Below the pieces are notes generated by a model. It saw only the letters and a program-made list of their open reading frames with translations. It made no database searches and was not told the DNA's origin. From positions 68,134-132,133 of the forward strand of contig JAFGLG010000017.1 in assembly GCA_016928155.1 (NCBI GenBank): 64,000 nucleotides of DNA, in the 5' to 3' direction. This document shows, one piece after another, positions 34,079 through 42,467 of the stretch. The first letter of the stretch is position 1. Every line of letters begins with the position of its first letter. The translations under genes and the position numbers were made by a program. This DNA is from Candidatus Woesearchaeota archaeon. Its GTDB lineage: Archaea; Nanobdellota; Nanobdellia; Woesearchaeales; JAFGLG01.

Positions 34079-35475
34079 AAATGGCATCATTCCTAGATAA
34101 TATCCTGGCAAATCTTCCGGAGGTTGCTCCGGCTACCCAGAAGAATGTCCCTTTCAAGACAAAGCTCAAGTGGACTCTGACGATTCTTGTACTGTTCTTT
34201 GCTATGGGCCTTATCCCTTTGTTCGGTCTTGGCCAGAATGCATTGCAGCAGTTCGAATACCTTTCATTGATCCTTGGGGCTGAATTCGGCTCTCTTATGT
34301 CTCTGGGTATCGGCCCGATTGTTACAGCTTCCATTGTGCTGCAGCTGTTGAACGGGTCAGGCATTGTCAAGTTTGACTTGACATCGAGAGAAGGTAAGAT
34401 GAGGTTCCAGGGCATCCAGAAGCTCTTGTCTATATTCTTCATTTTGTTCGAGGCATTCATCTATGTTTTCATGGGTGGCTTGGCTCCTGCAGCTGAGATA
34501 ACTGGCGCTTTGAAGCTCCAGCTTGATCTGCTTTTGATATTCCAGCTTTTCCTGGGAGGCTTGATGGTCATGTTCATGGATGAAGTCGTCTCAAAGCACG
34601 GCTTCGGTTCTGGCATCTCATTGTTCATCGCAGCTGGAGTGTCTAAATCTGTTTTTGTCAGGCTTCTTTCATGGCTTCCGAGCCCTGCTAATCCCGAGGT
34701 CCCGACTGGTGCTCTTTGGCAGCTTTTCCTCGGCTTGAGGACAGGTGATCCTCAGCTTGTTGCTCTGATGCTTGCTGCCATCCTCGCTACTATCTTTGTT
34801 TTCATGATTTCCATTTATGGTCAGGCCATGAAGGTCGAGATCCCTCTTTCTTTCGGCAGGATAAGGGGTCATGGCGTCAGGTGGCCGCTCTCATTCATTT
34901 ATACTTCAAACATCCCGGTCATTTTGGTGGCAGCTTTGCTTGCTAATATACAGCTTTGGGGCAGATTGCTGCAGAATTGGGGGCATCCTTTGCTTGGCAC
35001 ATTCAATTCTCAGGGCACTCCTGTTTCAGGTTTTGTCTCCTGGATCCAGTATCCTAATGTTGTCGAGAAGCTGATTATAGGGAATATCGCATGGCCGGAC
35101 ATCTGGCATGGATTGGTCTATCTTTTGTTCATGATAGGAGGAGCTGTGGTTTTCTCGTATTTCTGGGTCCAGACATCTGGCATGGATGCGAGAAGCCAGG
35201 CTAAGCAGATCATGTCTTCTGGTCTCCAGATTCCTGGCTTCAGGCAGGATCCGAGAGTCATGGAGAGGTTGCTTGAGAGATATATCGGTCCTTTGACTGT
35301 CATGGGAGCGATTTTTGTCGGGTTCATCGCTGCAAGTGCTGATCTTATCGGCGCTCTTAGCTCTGGCACTGGTATCCTGCTCACTGTTATGATTATCTAC
35401 AAGCTGTACGAGGATATTGCTCGTAAGCATATGTTTGATATGCATCCTGCGATGCGTAAGTTCATGAAGTTTTAG
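34075..35475 (+). CDS. secY: Protein translocase subunit SecY
   Basis: 466 residues with about ten hydrophobic segments. The family pattern is clear: the plug region after TM1, LGIGPIVTASIVLQLL, the loop SFGRIRGHGVRWPLSFIYTS, and QAKQIMSSGLQIPGFRQDPR near the C-terminal half. Forms the protein-conducting channel with SecE and Secbeta. Its linkage after uL15 is standard. Given the many exported giants in the window it is the presumed route out of the cell. ATG at 34081 is an alternative start. Confidence 0.97.
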   Translation: MKMASFLDNILANLPEVAPATQKNVPFKTKLKWTLTILVLFFAMGLIPLFGLGQNALQQFEYLSLILGAEFGSLMSLGIGPIVTASIVLQLLNGSGIVKFDLTSREGKMRFQGIQKLLSIFFILFEAFIYVFMGGLAPAAEITGALKLQLDLLLIFQLFLGGLMVMFMDEVVSKHGFGSGISLFIAAGVSKSVFVRLLSWLPSPANPEVPTGALWQLFLGLRTGDPQLVALMLAAILATIFVFMISIYGQAMKVEIPLSFGRIRGHGVRWPLSFIYTSNIPVILVAALLANIQLWGRLLQNWGHPLLGTFNSQGTPVSGFVSWIQYPNVVEKLIIGNIAWPDIWHGLVYLLFMIGGAVVFSYFWVQTSGMDARSQAKQIMSSGLQIPGFRQDPRVMERLLERYIGPLTVMGAIFVGFIAASADLIGALSSGTGILLTVMIIYKLYEDIARKHMFDMHPAMRKFMKF

Positions 35476-35487
35476 GGGGTGGCCTTG

Positions 35488-36237
35488 ATGTTTGAGAATC
35501 TTTTGAATCCTGTATTTGATCCTCTTCTCAGGCTCCAGCCTTTCTATGTCATCCTGATGCTTTCTTTGGGCATCACTGTTGTCATGACTATGGCTTACAA
35601 GTACTTGACTGACCAGAAGCTGATGAAGCAGCTCAAGGATGAGCTCAAGATGCATCAGGACGAGATGAAGAAGCACAAGGAGGATCCTAAGAAGATGATG
35701 GAGCTCCAGAAGAAGGCCATGCAGACAAATATGCAGTACATGACCCATTCCTTCAAGCCGACTTTATTCACTCTTATCCCTTTGATCATAATATTTGGCT
35801 GGATGAATGCCAATCTGGCTTTTGCCCCGATTTATCCTGCTTCTGATTTCTCAGTCACTGCTTTTTTTCCAGAAGGTTCAGCTGGTTCTGCGAGCCTGTC
35901 ATCTGTTCCTGAGCTTGTCATCGGGGATCCTGATGTTGAGATTGCTGATTCTCAGGCAACTTGGGATCTGAAGGGGAATGCAGGTGAATATGTGCTGACT
36001 GTCAGTTATGATGGCAAGGAGTATCACAAGGAGCTTTTGATTGATAATTACAAGTATGCGAAATTCCAGGAGATTTTCAAGAATGAGAAAGTGAAGATTA
36101 TCCAGATCAACAATCCTCCTAATAAGCCACTTGGTTCCATCTCGATATTCGGCTGGCATCCGGGATGGCTTGGGACTTATATCATCCTCTCGCTTGTATT
36201 CAGCATAGTGCTGAGAAAGCTTTTGAAGGTTGTCTGA
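35488..36237 (+). CDS. YidC/EMC3-like membrane insertase (DUF106)
   Basis: 249 residues. Architecture: TM1 (about 14-32), a charged cytosolic coiled coil (QKLMKQLKDELKMHQDEMKK), TM2 (LFTLIPLIIIFGWMN), an external beta domain of about 100 residues (GEYVLTVSYDGKEYHKELL), and TM3 at the C-terminus. This is the archaeal Oxa1-superfamily insertase found beside secY. GGGGGT precedes the ATG at 35488 by 7 nt; a GTG at 35479 is rejected. Convergent and abutting with a 53-residue gene on the other strand. Confidence 0.88.
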   Translation: MFENLLNPVFDPLLRLQPFYVILMLSLGITVVMTMAYKYLTDQKLMKQLKDELKMHQDEMKKHKEDPKKMMELQKKAMQTNMQYMTHSFKPTLFTLIPLIIIFGWMNANLAFAPIYPASDFSVTAFFPEGSAGSASLSSVPELVIGDPDVEIADSQATWDLKGNAGEYVLTVSYDGKEYHKELLIDNYKYAKFQEIFKNEKVKIIQINNPPNKPLGSISIFGWHPGWLGTYIILSLVFSIVLRKLLKVV

Positions 36238-36399
36238 TCAGATCTGTCCTGTTTCCACGTATTTTTTCATGAGCCTTTCTACTACTATCTGCGGGGCGAA
36301 TCCTTTTGAGCTGCATGCCCTCACAAATGAATCATACACTCCTCTGTCTATCACATAGTCTATTTTGGCCTTTTGGGGCCCTTTTGGTGTTGCTGCCAT
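36238..36399 (-). CDS. 53-residue ribbon-helix-helix-like protein
   Basis: Small gene not obvious from long-ORF searches. AGGTGAT lies 4 nt before the ATG, a near-ideal archaeal ribosome site. The protein has a basic start, then a short strand (KIDYVID), helix 1 (RGVYDSFVRACSSKG), a FAPQ turn and helix 2 (IVVERLMKKYVETG), which matches an RHH fold by eye. It follows hjc by 9 nt on the same strand, so the two are probably co-transcribed. The stop codon abuts that of the insertase gene on the opposite strand. Function unknown; DNA binding is inference. Confidence 0.72.
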   Translation of the reverse strand: MAATPKGPQKAKIDYVIDRGVYDSFVRACSSKGFAPQIVVERLMKKYVETGQI

Positions 36400-36408
36400 T
36401 TTATCACC

Positions 36409-36801
36409 TTATTTGTTGATCGCTTCCTCGAATAGGAGCCCTTTTCTTTTTGCTATCGGTATTGAGACAACATAATTCTGGCCTTCTGTCTCGTCGAGAT
36501 CCTCTGGATTGATGAAATACCAGTCTACATTGTTGAACTTGACCCCTATCCATGGTTCTGCCCCGAAGATTCTCGAGAATTCTTTGAGTTCTTCGACCTC
36601 TTTGCGTGTCAGGTATTGCTTTATGGCTTTTGTTACCTTGACTTCTATGGCCAGTCTCCTTGTGACATTGCCTGCAAGTATGTCAGGCGCAGGCATGCTT
36701 GTTGATCCGCTTCCTGCTGCACGCATGCATGCCCATCCACTGCTCCAGAACTTGTGGAACAGTTCCCTTTCTGCATTGCTGCCCTTTGCTTTTGTCTTCA
36801 T
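36409..36801 (-). CDS. hjc: Holliday junction resolvase Hjc
   Basis: 130 residues. Nuclease motifs are intact: KGSNAERELFHKFW with the catalytic Glu, RAAGSGSTSMPAPDILAG with the Asp, and AIEVKVTK with the ExK pair. Cleaves four-way junctions symmetrically during recombination. An AATATTTAAAAAG box about 30 nt upstream suggests a near-leaderless mRNA. Followed by the 53-residue RHH-like gene. Confidence 0.95.
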   Translation of the reverse strand: MKTKAKGSNAERELFHKFWSSGWACMRAAGSGSTSMPAPDILAGNVTRRLAIEVKVTKAIKQYLTRKEVEELKEFSRIFGAEPWIGVKFNNVDWYFINPEDLDETEGQNYVVSIPIAKRKGLLFEEAINK

Positions 36802-36862
36802 CTTATCTTGAAAGCCATCTCTTTTTAAATATTTTTTCCAGAGAATATCAGGCTGTTTTGGT

Positions 36863-38281
36863 TTATTTTCCTGTCCAGCAGTACTGGCAGAGCCTATCTG
36901 CAGGCAGGCTGATCGATTCTACAAGGTCATTGAGCTTCTGGTATTTGAGTGTTGTAAGCCCCAGTCTTTCCCTGATCCGGTCGATCATTGCAAGCTGTTT
37001 TTCTGAATCAGATGTAGTGTATTCTGCGAGCATCTCTGGTGTCGCTTCAGCCACGCCTTCAAGCTCGCGGATGGCTCTGCGTGCTGCAAGGTCCATCTCT
37101 GATCTTGATCTCGAGAAGTTGAGATATGGGCATCCGAATACAAGTGGCGGGCTCGCTGGACGCATATGGACTTCTTTTGCTCCGCAGTCATAGATTGCCT
37201 GTACTTGCTGTTGAAGCTGTGTCCCTCTCACTATTGAATCTTCGCAGAAAAGTATCCTTTGCCTGTCTATCAATGTTTTTATCGGTATGAGCTTCATCTT
37301 TGCCACCATGTCCCTGATTCTCTGTTCCTGGGGCATGAAGCTTCTCGGCCAGGTGGGTGTGTACTTGACTATGGGTCTTTTGTAATGCAGGCCTCTGGCA
37401 TTTGCATAGCCTATCGCGTGTGCTGTTCCAGAATCAGGTATTCCTGCAACAATATCTATGTCAATATCATCTTCCCTTGCCAGGTTGGCTCCGCACCTGT
37501 ATCTTGTGTCTTCGACATTTATCCCTTCATAATCTGATGCTGGGAATCCGAAATACACCCATAGGAAGCTGCATATTTGGAGTTTCTCACCGGGCTTTTG
37601 AAGCTGTTCGATGCCATCAGGCGTCATGAGCACTATCTCTGCCGGACCCATGAATCTGGATATCTCGAATCCGAGATTCGGGAAAGAGTTGGTCTCTGAG
37701 GCTGCTGCATATGCATCATCTCTTGCACCAAGTATTATGGGTGTCCTGCCGAATTTGTCTCTTGCTGCATATACTCCCTTGTCTGTGAGCACCATCATTG
37801 AGATTGATCCTCTTATGGAGTCTTGCACCAGCCTGATACCTTCTTGGAACGTGTCTCCCCGGTCCATTATTGTTGCGATGACTTCTGTCTGGTTTATGTC
37901 GCCTCCGCTCATTTCTGAGAAATGCGCTTTTTTCCTGATGAATGATTCATTCACTATCTCATTGAGATTTGACACTTTTCCCACTGTTACAAGGGCGTAT
38001 TCTCCAAGATGCGATCTGAACACTAGAGGTTGGGGATCTGTATCGCTTATGGCCCCGATCCCTTTCTTGCCGTGCCATCTTTGCACGTCTTCTTTGAACT
38101 TCGGCCTGAATTGATCCTCTTCTATGCTGTGTATCGCCTTCTCTATGCCCTCGTCATTCTTGACTGCTAATCCTCCTCTTTTTGTGCCGAGATGGAAATG
38201 ATAATCTGTCCCGAAGAAGAGGTCATACACGCAGTCCTGGACGCAGTCCTGCTTTGAGATGATCCCGAATATTCCCCCCAT
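36863..38281 (-). CDS. PurF-like amidophosphoribosyltransferase homologue lacking the glutaminase Cys
   Basis: 472 residues covering both PurF domains. The PRPP-binding loop ILFCEDSIVRGTQ is intact, as are LFFGTDYHFHLGTKRGG and GIGAISDTDPQP of the Ntn-type domain. However, the protein begins Met-Gly-Gly-Ile-Phe-Gly where PurF has Met-Cys-Gly, so the Cys1 nucleophile that hydrolyses glutamine is absent. The start is well supported by AGGTGA directly upstream. From memory, a clade of PurF-like proteins with Gly at this place exists in bacteria and archaea; its function is not settled. It may use free ammonia or act on other substrates. No other purine genes are nearby. Confidence 0.85.
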   Translation of the reverse strand: MGGIFGIISKQDCVQDCVYDLFFGTDYHFHLGTKRGGLAVKNDEGIEKAIHSIEEDQFRPKFKEDVQRWHGKKGIGAISDTDPQPLVFRSHLGEYALVTVGKVSNLNEIVNESFIRKKAHFSEMSGGDINQTEVIATIMDRGDTFQEGIRLVQDSIRGSISMMVLTDKGVYAARDKFGRTPIILGARDDAYAAASETNSFPNLGFEISRFMGPAEIVLMTPDGIEQLQKPGEKLQICSFLWVYFGFPASDYEGINVEDTRYRCGANLAREDDIDIDIVAGIPDSGTAHAIGYANARGLHYKRPIVKYTPTWPRSFMPQEQRIRDMVAKMKLIPIKTLIDRQRILFCEDSIVRGTQLQQQVQAIYDCGAKEVHMRPASPPLVFGCPYLNFSRSRSEMDLAARRAIRELEGVAEATPEMLAEYTTSDSEKQLAMIDRIRERLGLTTLKYQKLNDLVESISLPADRLCQYCWTGK

Positions 38282-38311
38282 TTTTTCACCTGCTTGTTGA
38301 TATGGATAATG

Positions 38312-38375
38312 GTGTTATGTTTTAATGGTGTTATATTGTAATGATGTTATATTGTAATAGTATTATATTGATATT
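38312..38375. repeat. Four tandem 16-bp repeats upstream of the PurF-like gene
   Basis: Units at 38312-38327, 38328-38343, 38344-38359 and 38360-38375; consensus GTGTTATATTGTAATG with 1-5 differences per unit. They start about 30 nt upstream of the minus-strand start codon, so they cover the promoter region and might modulate transcription or be regulator sites. Confidence 0.7.
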
Positions 38376-38612
38376 GGTATTGTATGTCTCTTGCATACAC
38401 CTCACACATCATCCATTTGCCGACCACGCAATGCTCATATGTTGATGATGTAATATCGATATACTAATAATTTAATATCTATGAACTAATGATGCATCAT
38501 TCATATATCATCCGCATATCATTCATATTTTGATGAATAGGTTATATCAGAATATTGTTTGATATTAATAATTTCTTTATCTGATATGAGGGATGAAATC
38601 CTGGCTTTATAG

Positions 38613-38675
38613 TTTTTTGGATAAATGATTTTTGGATATGTTGTCTTTGGGTATATTGTTTTTGGGATATTATGA
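38613..38675. repeat. Degenerate 15-17-bp repeats downstream of RNase Z
   Basis: Four T/G-rich units of form TTTTTGGATATNTTG (starting near 38613, 38629, 38644 and 38659). They lie between the RNase Z stop and the middle of the intergenic region. Low complexity makes this less certain than the repeat at the other end. Confidence 0.45.
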
Positions 38676-38694
38676 TTTTTTATATGATTTGGAT

Positions 38695-39585
38695 TTATAG
38701 GTTCACCTTCATGAAGTCATATGCGCATTGGATATTTTCAAAATAGTTCCTTGCATCTTCCTCTATCTCTGATATGTCCTTGTATCTCTGGCTGAAATGT
38801 GTCAGTATGAGTTTCTTGACACCTGCATTGCTGGCTATGAGAGCAGCATCCCTTGCTGTCAGGTGCTTGTACTCTTCTGCCTTCTCTTCATGCCCGCTTG
38901 CATATACTGCTTCGCATATCAGCAGGTCTGCGCTCTCTGCCATTTCATAGCACCCATTGAAGAGCGATGTGTCGAATATGAAGCTTATCTTCTTTCCCTC
39001 AACGACATATGTTGCATCCTCCACTTTTATCTTCTTGCCTTTCCATTCTGCGTCTTTTCCGCTCTGCAGTCTCCCGAGCACCGGACCGTCAGGTATACCG
39101 AGCTTGCGGACATAATCCAGATTTATGCGTAGCCTGTCCTTCTCGAGGAAGTTGTATCCGTAGCAGGGTATCCTGTGGTTGAGCTTGTATGCCTCGATTG
39201 AGAATCTGCTGTTCTCATAGGCCACTTTGTCTGATATCTCTTTTATCTCGATCTCTATCTGCATGTCGAACTCGAATGCCTTGAGCATGTATTCTATTCT
39301 CTGTTTGGTCCCTTTTGGCCCGTATATCTCTAATTTCCCTTCATACTCGCTCGCGCTTATTGTCTGGAGCAGTCCTGGAAGCCCAAGCACATGGTCTCCA
39401 TGCCAATGGGATAGGAATATCTTGCTTATCTGCGATGGTTTGATCCCTGCTATGCGGAGCTGCCTCTGTGTTCCCTCGCCGCAGTCGAAAAGCAGCCCCC
39501 ATTTGTCGTATTTGAGGAAGATTGCCTGATGGTTCCTTTCCTTTGTCGGCACCATGCATCCTGTTCCTAAAAATGTGATTTCCAT
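38695..39585 (-). CDS. rnz: Ribonuclease Z (tRNA 3' endonuclease)
   Basis: 296 residues, metallo-beta-lactamase fold. The zinc motif FLSHWHGDHVLGLPGLLQT and the N-terminal MEITFLGTGCMVPTKERNH are typical; later metal ligands occur in FIFDTSLFNG and KLILTHFSQRY. Cleaves the 3' trailer of tRNA precursors. Divergent from the tRNA splicing endonuclease gene, so two tRNA-processing genes share a 110-bp promoter region. Confidence 0.95.
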   Translation of the reverse strand: MEITFLGTGCMVPTKERNHQAIFLKYDKWGLLFDCGEGTQRQLRIAGIKPSQISKIFLSHWHGDHVLGLPGLLQTISASEYEGKLEIYGPKGTKQRIEYMLKAFEFDMQIEIEIKEISDKVAYENSRFSIEAYKLNHRIPCYGYNFLEKDRLRINLDYVRKLGIPDGPVLGRLQSGKDAEWKGKKIKVEDATYVVEGKKISFIFDTSLFNGCYEMAESADLLICEAVYASGHEEKAEEYKHLTARDAALIASNAGVKKLILTHFSQRYKDISEIEEDARNYFENIQCAYDFMKVNL

Positions 39586-39694
39586 GTCCTGTTGAATTTG
39601 GCTTTCCTATAAAAAGGGTTTCAAATTTATTTATTTTCAATATAGAAATAATCATCCAACAAAATTTATAAAGCCACCTTTTCTGGAGTTTATT

Positions 39695-40219
39695 ATGACA
39701 ATCCAGGCAGTTCTCTCCACTGAAAGGGTTCTTTTGGATAAGACCGATGAAGCCCTTGAATTGTTTGACAAGAGCAGGTACGGCACCAAGCTTGCGAATG
39801 GCAAGATCCAGCTCAGCTTACTAGAAGCCCTTTATCTTCTTGAGAAAGGCAAGATTGAGATCCTGGATGGCCGCAAAAAATTATATGATTTTGAACGCTT
39901 CCTTGCAAAGGCCACTAAGTTCGAACCGAATTTCTGGACAAGGTTCTGCGTGTTCAAGGACATGAGGAATCGCGGTTATATAATCAAGACTGCTCTGAAG
40001 TTCGGAGCTGATTTCCGCGTCTATGACCGCGGCGTCAAGCCTGGTGAGGACCACGCCCGATGGATAATCTATCCTGTCCATGAAGGAGAAGAGCTCACAT
40101 GGTATGAGTTCGCTGCTAAGAACAGGGTAGCGCATTCGACAAAGAAGAGGCTCATGATAGGCATTGTTGACGACGAAGGTGACGTCACTTATTATGAGAT
40201 AAGATGGATGAGGCCATAG
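39695..40219 (+). CDS. endA: tRNA-splicing endonuclease
   Basis: 174 residues, the short homotetrameric type. The catalytic triad is present: Tyr in FRVYDRG, His in GEDHARWIIYPV and Lys in AHSTKKRLMIG. Cuts bulge-helix-bulge introns from tRNA precursors. A TATA-like AAATTTATAAAG lies about 25-30 nt upstream of the start. Confidence 0.94.
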   Translation: MTIQAVLSTERVLLDKTDEALELFDKSRYGTKLANGKIQLSLLEALYLLEKGKIEILDGRKKLYDFERFLAKATKFEPNFWTRFCVFKDMRNRGYIIKTALKFGADFRVYDRGVKPGEDHARWIIYPVHEGEELTWYEFAAKNRVAHSTKKRLMIGIVDDEGDVTYYEIRWMRP

Positions 40220-40228
40220 GTGGATGAC

Positions 40229-40948
40229 ATGAATGACCTCAGGGAGAAGATTGTCCAGATTGTTGCGAGGAAAGGCCCGGTCCTTCCTGTAGAGATAATG
40301 AAGGAGGTGGGCGGCAACACTATAATAATCGGTGCCATGCTTTCTGAGCTTGCTTCTAAGGACAGGGTGAAGATTACGAACTCCAAGGTCGGCGGAAGCC
40401 CATTGTATTATGTCATTGGCCAGGAGCCCAAGCTTGTCTCGCTCTATGGCAGCATGAATGACAAGGACAAGAAATCATTTGATGCTCTGAAGAAAGAGGG
40501 TGTCTTGAGAGATGTTGATCTCACCCCGATAATGAGGGTCAGCTTGAGGAGCATCAGGGACTTTGCCAAGCCTCTTGAGGTCACAGTCGCTGGCCATACT
40601 GAGATTTTCTGGAGATGGTTCCTTCTTCCTATGAAGGATGCCGAGTCAAGGATCCGTGAGATTCTCAACGCCTCCAAGGATCTTGGCGTTAAAAAAAAAA
40701 CGAGATCTGGGAAAACCAGGAAAGCCAGCAGACGCTCGGTGCAGGGACAGAAGAAGAGACCAGGGAAGACCCAAGCAGGAGAGCAGAAGAAAGCCAGGAA
40801 AGCCGGGATCCTCAAGAAAGTGCAGGGGAAGAGCAGGAGACTCAAGAACCAGAAGGCCGGCCAGAGCAGGAGGATCAGGAAGAGCCTCAAGAGCTCGAAG
40901 AGATCCAAGACACAGGATCTCAGGGACAGCAAGAAGAGAAAGAAGTGA
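40229..40948 (+). CDS. Winged-helix-like protein, N-terminal part of a probable frameshifted gene
   Basis: 239 residues as read. The first 155 look like a winged-helix domain (IVQIVARKGPVLPVEIMKEV, GAMLSELASKDRVKITNSKV, GSPLYYVIG) plus a helical segment. At 40691-40700 there is a run of ten A. Beyond it this frame gives only a Lys/Arg/Ser-rich tail without features, whereas the -1 frame gives an acidic Gln/Glu-rich linker that runs straight into the next ORF. The conceptual fusion would be about 378 residues. Either programmed slippage, a real mutation or a sequencing error. Follows endA directly; a GTG at 40220 is an alternative start. Confidence 0.75.
   Translation: MNDLREKIVQIVARKGPVLPVEIMKEVGGNTIIIGAMLSELASKDRVKITNSKVGGSPLYYVIGQEPKLVSLYGSMNDKDKKSFDALKKEGVLRDVDLTPIMRVSLRSIRDFAKPLEVTVAGHTEIFWRWFLLPMKDAESRIREILNASKDLGVKKKTRSGKTRKASRRSVQGQKKRPGKTQAGEQKKARKAGILKKVQGKSRRLKNQKAGQSRRIRKSLKSSKRSKTQDLRDSKKRKK
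40691..40700 (+). other. A10 homopolymer, probable frameshift site
   Basis: GTT followed by exactly ten A and then CGAG. In the -1 frame a TAA occupies 40690-40692, so the -1 frame is open only from inside the A run onward to the stop at 41364. This places any frame change within the run itself. Confidence 0.75.
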
Positions 40949-41364
40949 GTAAGAAGAAGAGTCAGAAGAGGCTCATTGATATTTTCTCAAAATTCAGCCC
41001 ATTCAGGGAAGCGCCGAAGGAAGAGCCTGCACCTGTCGACATGGAAGGGATCGATGATGAATTCTTCCAGAGGATAAATGCTTTCTTCAAGTCAAATAAT
41101 ATACACATCCTCTCTCATGAGATACTGAGGAGAGGGTCTGATATCGAGTTCATCATCAGGGTCCCGAGCGTGATCGGCCAGATAGAGTATTTCTGCAAGG
41201 CAAAGAACAAGAAGAAGAGCAATGATGGTGACCTCAGCTCAGCGTATATCCAGGGCCAGTCAAAGAAGCTGCCCACACTTTATATCACTACAGGGGAGGT
41301 CACAAAGAAGGCTGAATCGATGCTTGAGAAGGATTTTAGAGGGATGATAATGAAGGTATTATGA
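40945..41364 (+). CDS. Nuclease-like domain ORF, probable C-terminal part of the frameshifted gene
   Basis: 139 residues from a GTG at 40945; in the same frame the sequence is open back to 40693. The core (about residues 35-135) has the look of a PD-(D/E)xK-type alpha/beta domain: GSDIEFIIRV, YFCKAKNKKK, then LSSAYIQGQSKKLPTLYITT with TGEVTKKA. The expected Glu of an ExK motif appears to be Cys (CKAK), so activity is doubtful. No good ribosome site precedes the GTG, which supports expression as a fusion with the upstream winged-helix part. Family not recognised by name. Confidence 0.65.
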   Translation: MSKKKSQKRLIDIFSKFSPFREAPKEEPAPVDMEGIDDEFFQRINAFFKSNNIHILSHEILRRGSDIEFIIRVPSVIGQIEYFCKAKNKKKSNDGDLSSAYIQGQSKKLPTLYITTGEVTKKAESMLEKDFRGMIMKVL

Positions 41365-41432
41365 TGAGGGCATATGATGGGTGTTCATTGGATAATTTTA
41401 AATGGAAAATATGATGATAGGGGAAATCTAGG

Positions 41433-42467
41433 ATGGGAGTGAAGATAACTGATCTCTTGATCAGGCATGAGCTGGATTTTGCTGCATTGGGGCATAAGAA
41501 GCTTACAGTGGATTCCTTTAATGTGCTCTATCAGTTCTTGTCGACGATAAGGCAGCGTGACGGCACTCTGCTGACAGACTCCCAGGGCAATGTGACAAGC
41601 CACCTCATAGGGCTTTTCTCGAGGACAGCAAATCTCATGCAGAAGGACATCAAGCTTGCTTTTGTCTTTGATGGGACCCCACCTGAGCTTAAGTTCCGGG
41701 AGCGCCAGAGGCGAGCTGACCTCAAGAAGGATGCCCAGGAGAGATTTGAGAAAGCTAAGGATGAGGAAGATGTTGACGGCATGAAGAAATATGCTGCCCG
41801 CACTTCGAAGCTCACAAAGGAGATGGTTGATGAGGCAAAGGATCTTATCTCTGCTCTGGGCCTTCCAGTCATACAGGCCCCTTCAGAAGGGGAAGCCCAG
41901 GCTTCTTACATGATAAGGAGAGGAGACATCTACGGCATCGCCTCCCAGGATGCTGACTCGCTCCTGTTCGGAGCTCCGCGTCTCATCAGGAACCTTACTA
42001 TCTCACAGCGCAAGAAGCTGCCTGGGAAGTTCCAGTATCAGGATGTCCGCCCTGAGCTTGTGGATCTCTCAGAGACCCTCAACAGCCTCGGCATTGATCA
42101 TGATTCTCTCATCTGCCTTGCTATTCTTATCGGCACAGATTTCAATATTGGTGGCATTCCCGGGATAGGCCCGAAAAAGGCCCTGAACCTTGTCAAGGAG
42201 CATGGCAGCGACCATGATTCTCTGTTCAGGAAAGCTGGCTGGGATGACAATTTTGATTATCCTTGGCAGGATGTCTTCAATCTCTTCAAGGATATGCCCG
42301 CGACTGATGATTACAGGCTCGAATGGGTTCCTCCTGACTTTGATAAGGTTGTTGAGATCCTTGTTGAGCGTCATGATTTTGCCAGGGAGAGGGTTGACTC
42401 GGCCCTTGAGAAGCTGAGATCATTCAAGGTGAGGGAGCAGAAAGGCCTTGGGGAGTGGTTTGGATGA
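41433..42467 (+). CDS. fen: Flap endonuclease FEN1
   Basis: 344 residues. Acidic nuclease motifs: VDSFNVLYQFL, FVFDGTPPELKFRERQRR, APSEGEAQASYM, ASQDADSLLFGAPRLIRN and GTDFNIGGIPGIGPKKAL (helix-hairpin-helix). The C-terminus QKGLGEWFG is a PCNA-interacting box. Processes Okazaki fragment flaps. Stop overlaps the transporter start by ATGA. Confidence 0.96.
   Translation: MGVKITDLLIRHELDFAALGHKKLTVDSFNVLYQFLSTIRQRDGTLLTDSQGNVTSHLIGLFSRTANLMQKDIKLAFVFDGTPPELKFRERQRRADLKKDAQERFEKAKDEEDVDGMKKYAARTSKLTKEMVDEAKDLISALGLPVIQAPSEGEAQASYMIRRGDIYGIASQDADSLLFGAPRLIRNLTISQRKKLPGKFQYQDVRPELVDLSETLNSLGIDHDSLICLAILIGTDFNIGGIPGIGPKKALNLVKEHGSDHDSLFRKAGWDDNFDYPWQDVFNLFKDMPATDDYRLEWVPPDFDKVVEILVERHDFARERVDSALEKLRSFKVREQKGLGEWFG

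Larger units (their letters stand above)
38282..38694. other. Long AT-rich intergenic region with degenerate tandem repeats
   Basis: No gene seen. Contains a four-copy 16-bp repeat next to the PurF-like gene, a palindrome ATGATGCATCAT at 38489-38500, scattered ATCAT/CATAT words, and a second T/G-rich repeat near the RNase Z stop. Confidence 0.5.

Noticed and set aside
21802-36237. Possible unusual arrangement in the ribosomal cluster
   Set aside because: Gene order and content follow the standard archaeal S10/spc layout; only tail extensions on uL22, uS3, uS5 and eL32 differ, which is common.
40638-40952. Arg/Gly-rich ORF across the A10 region in the third frame
   Set aside because: A composition effect of purine-rich linker DNA; the acidic -1 frame leads into a folded domain and is the better continuation.
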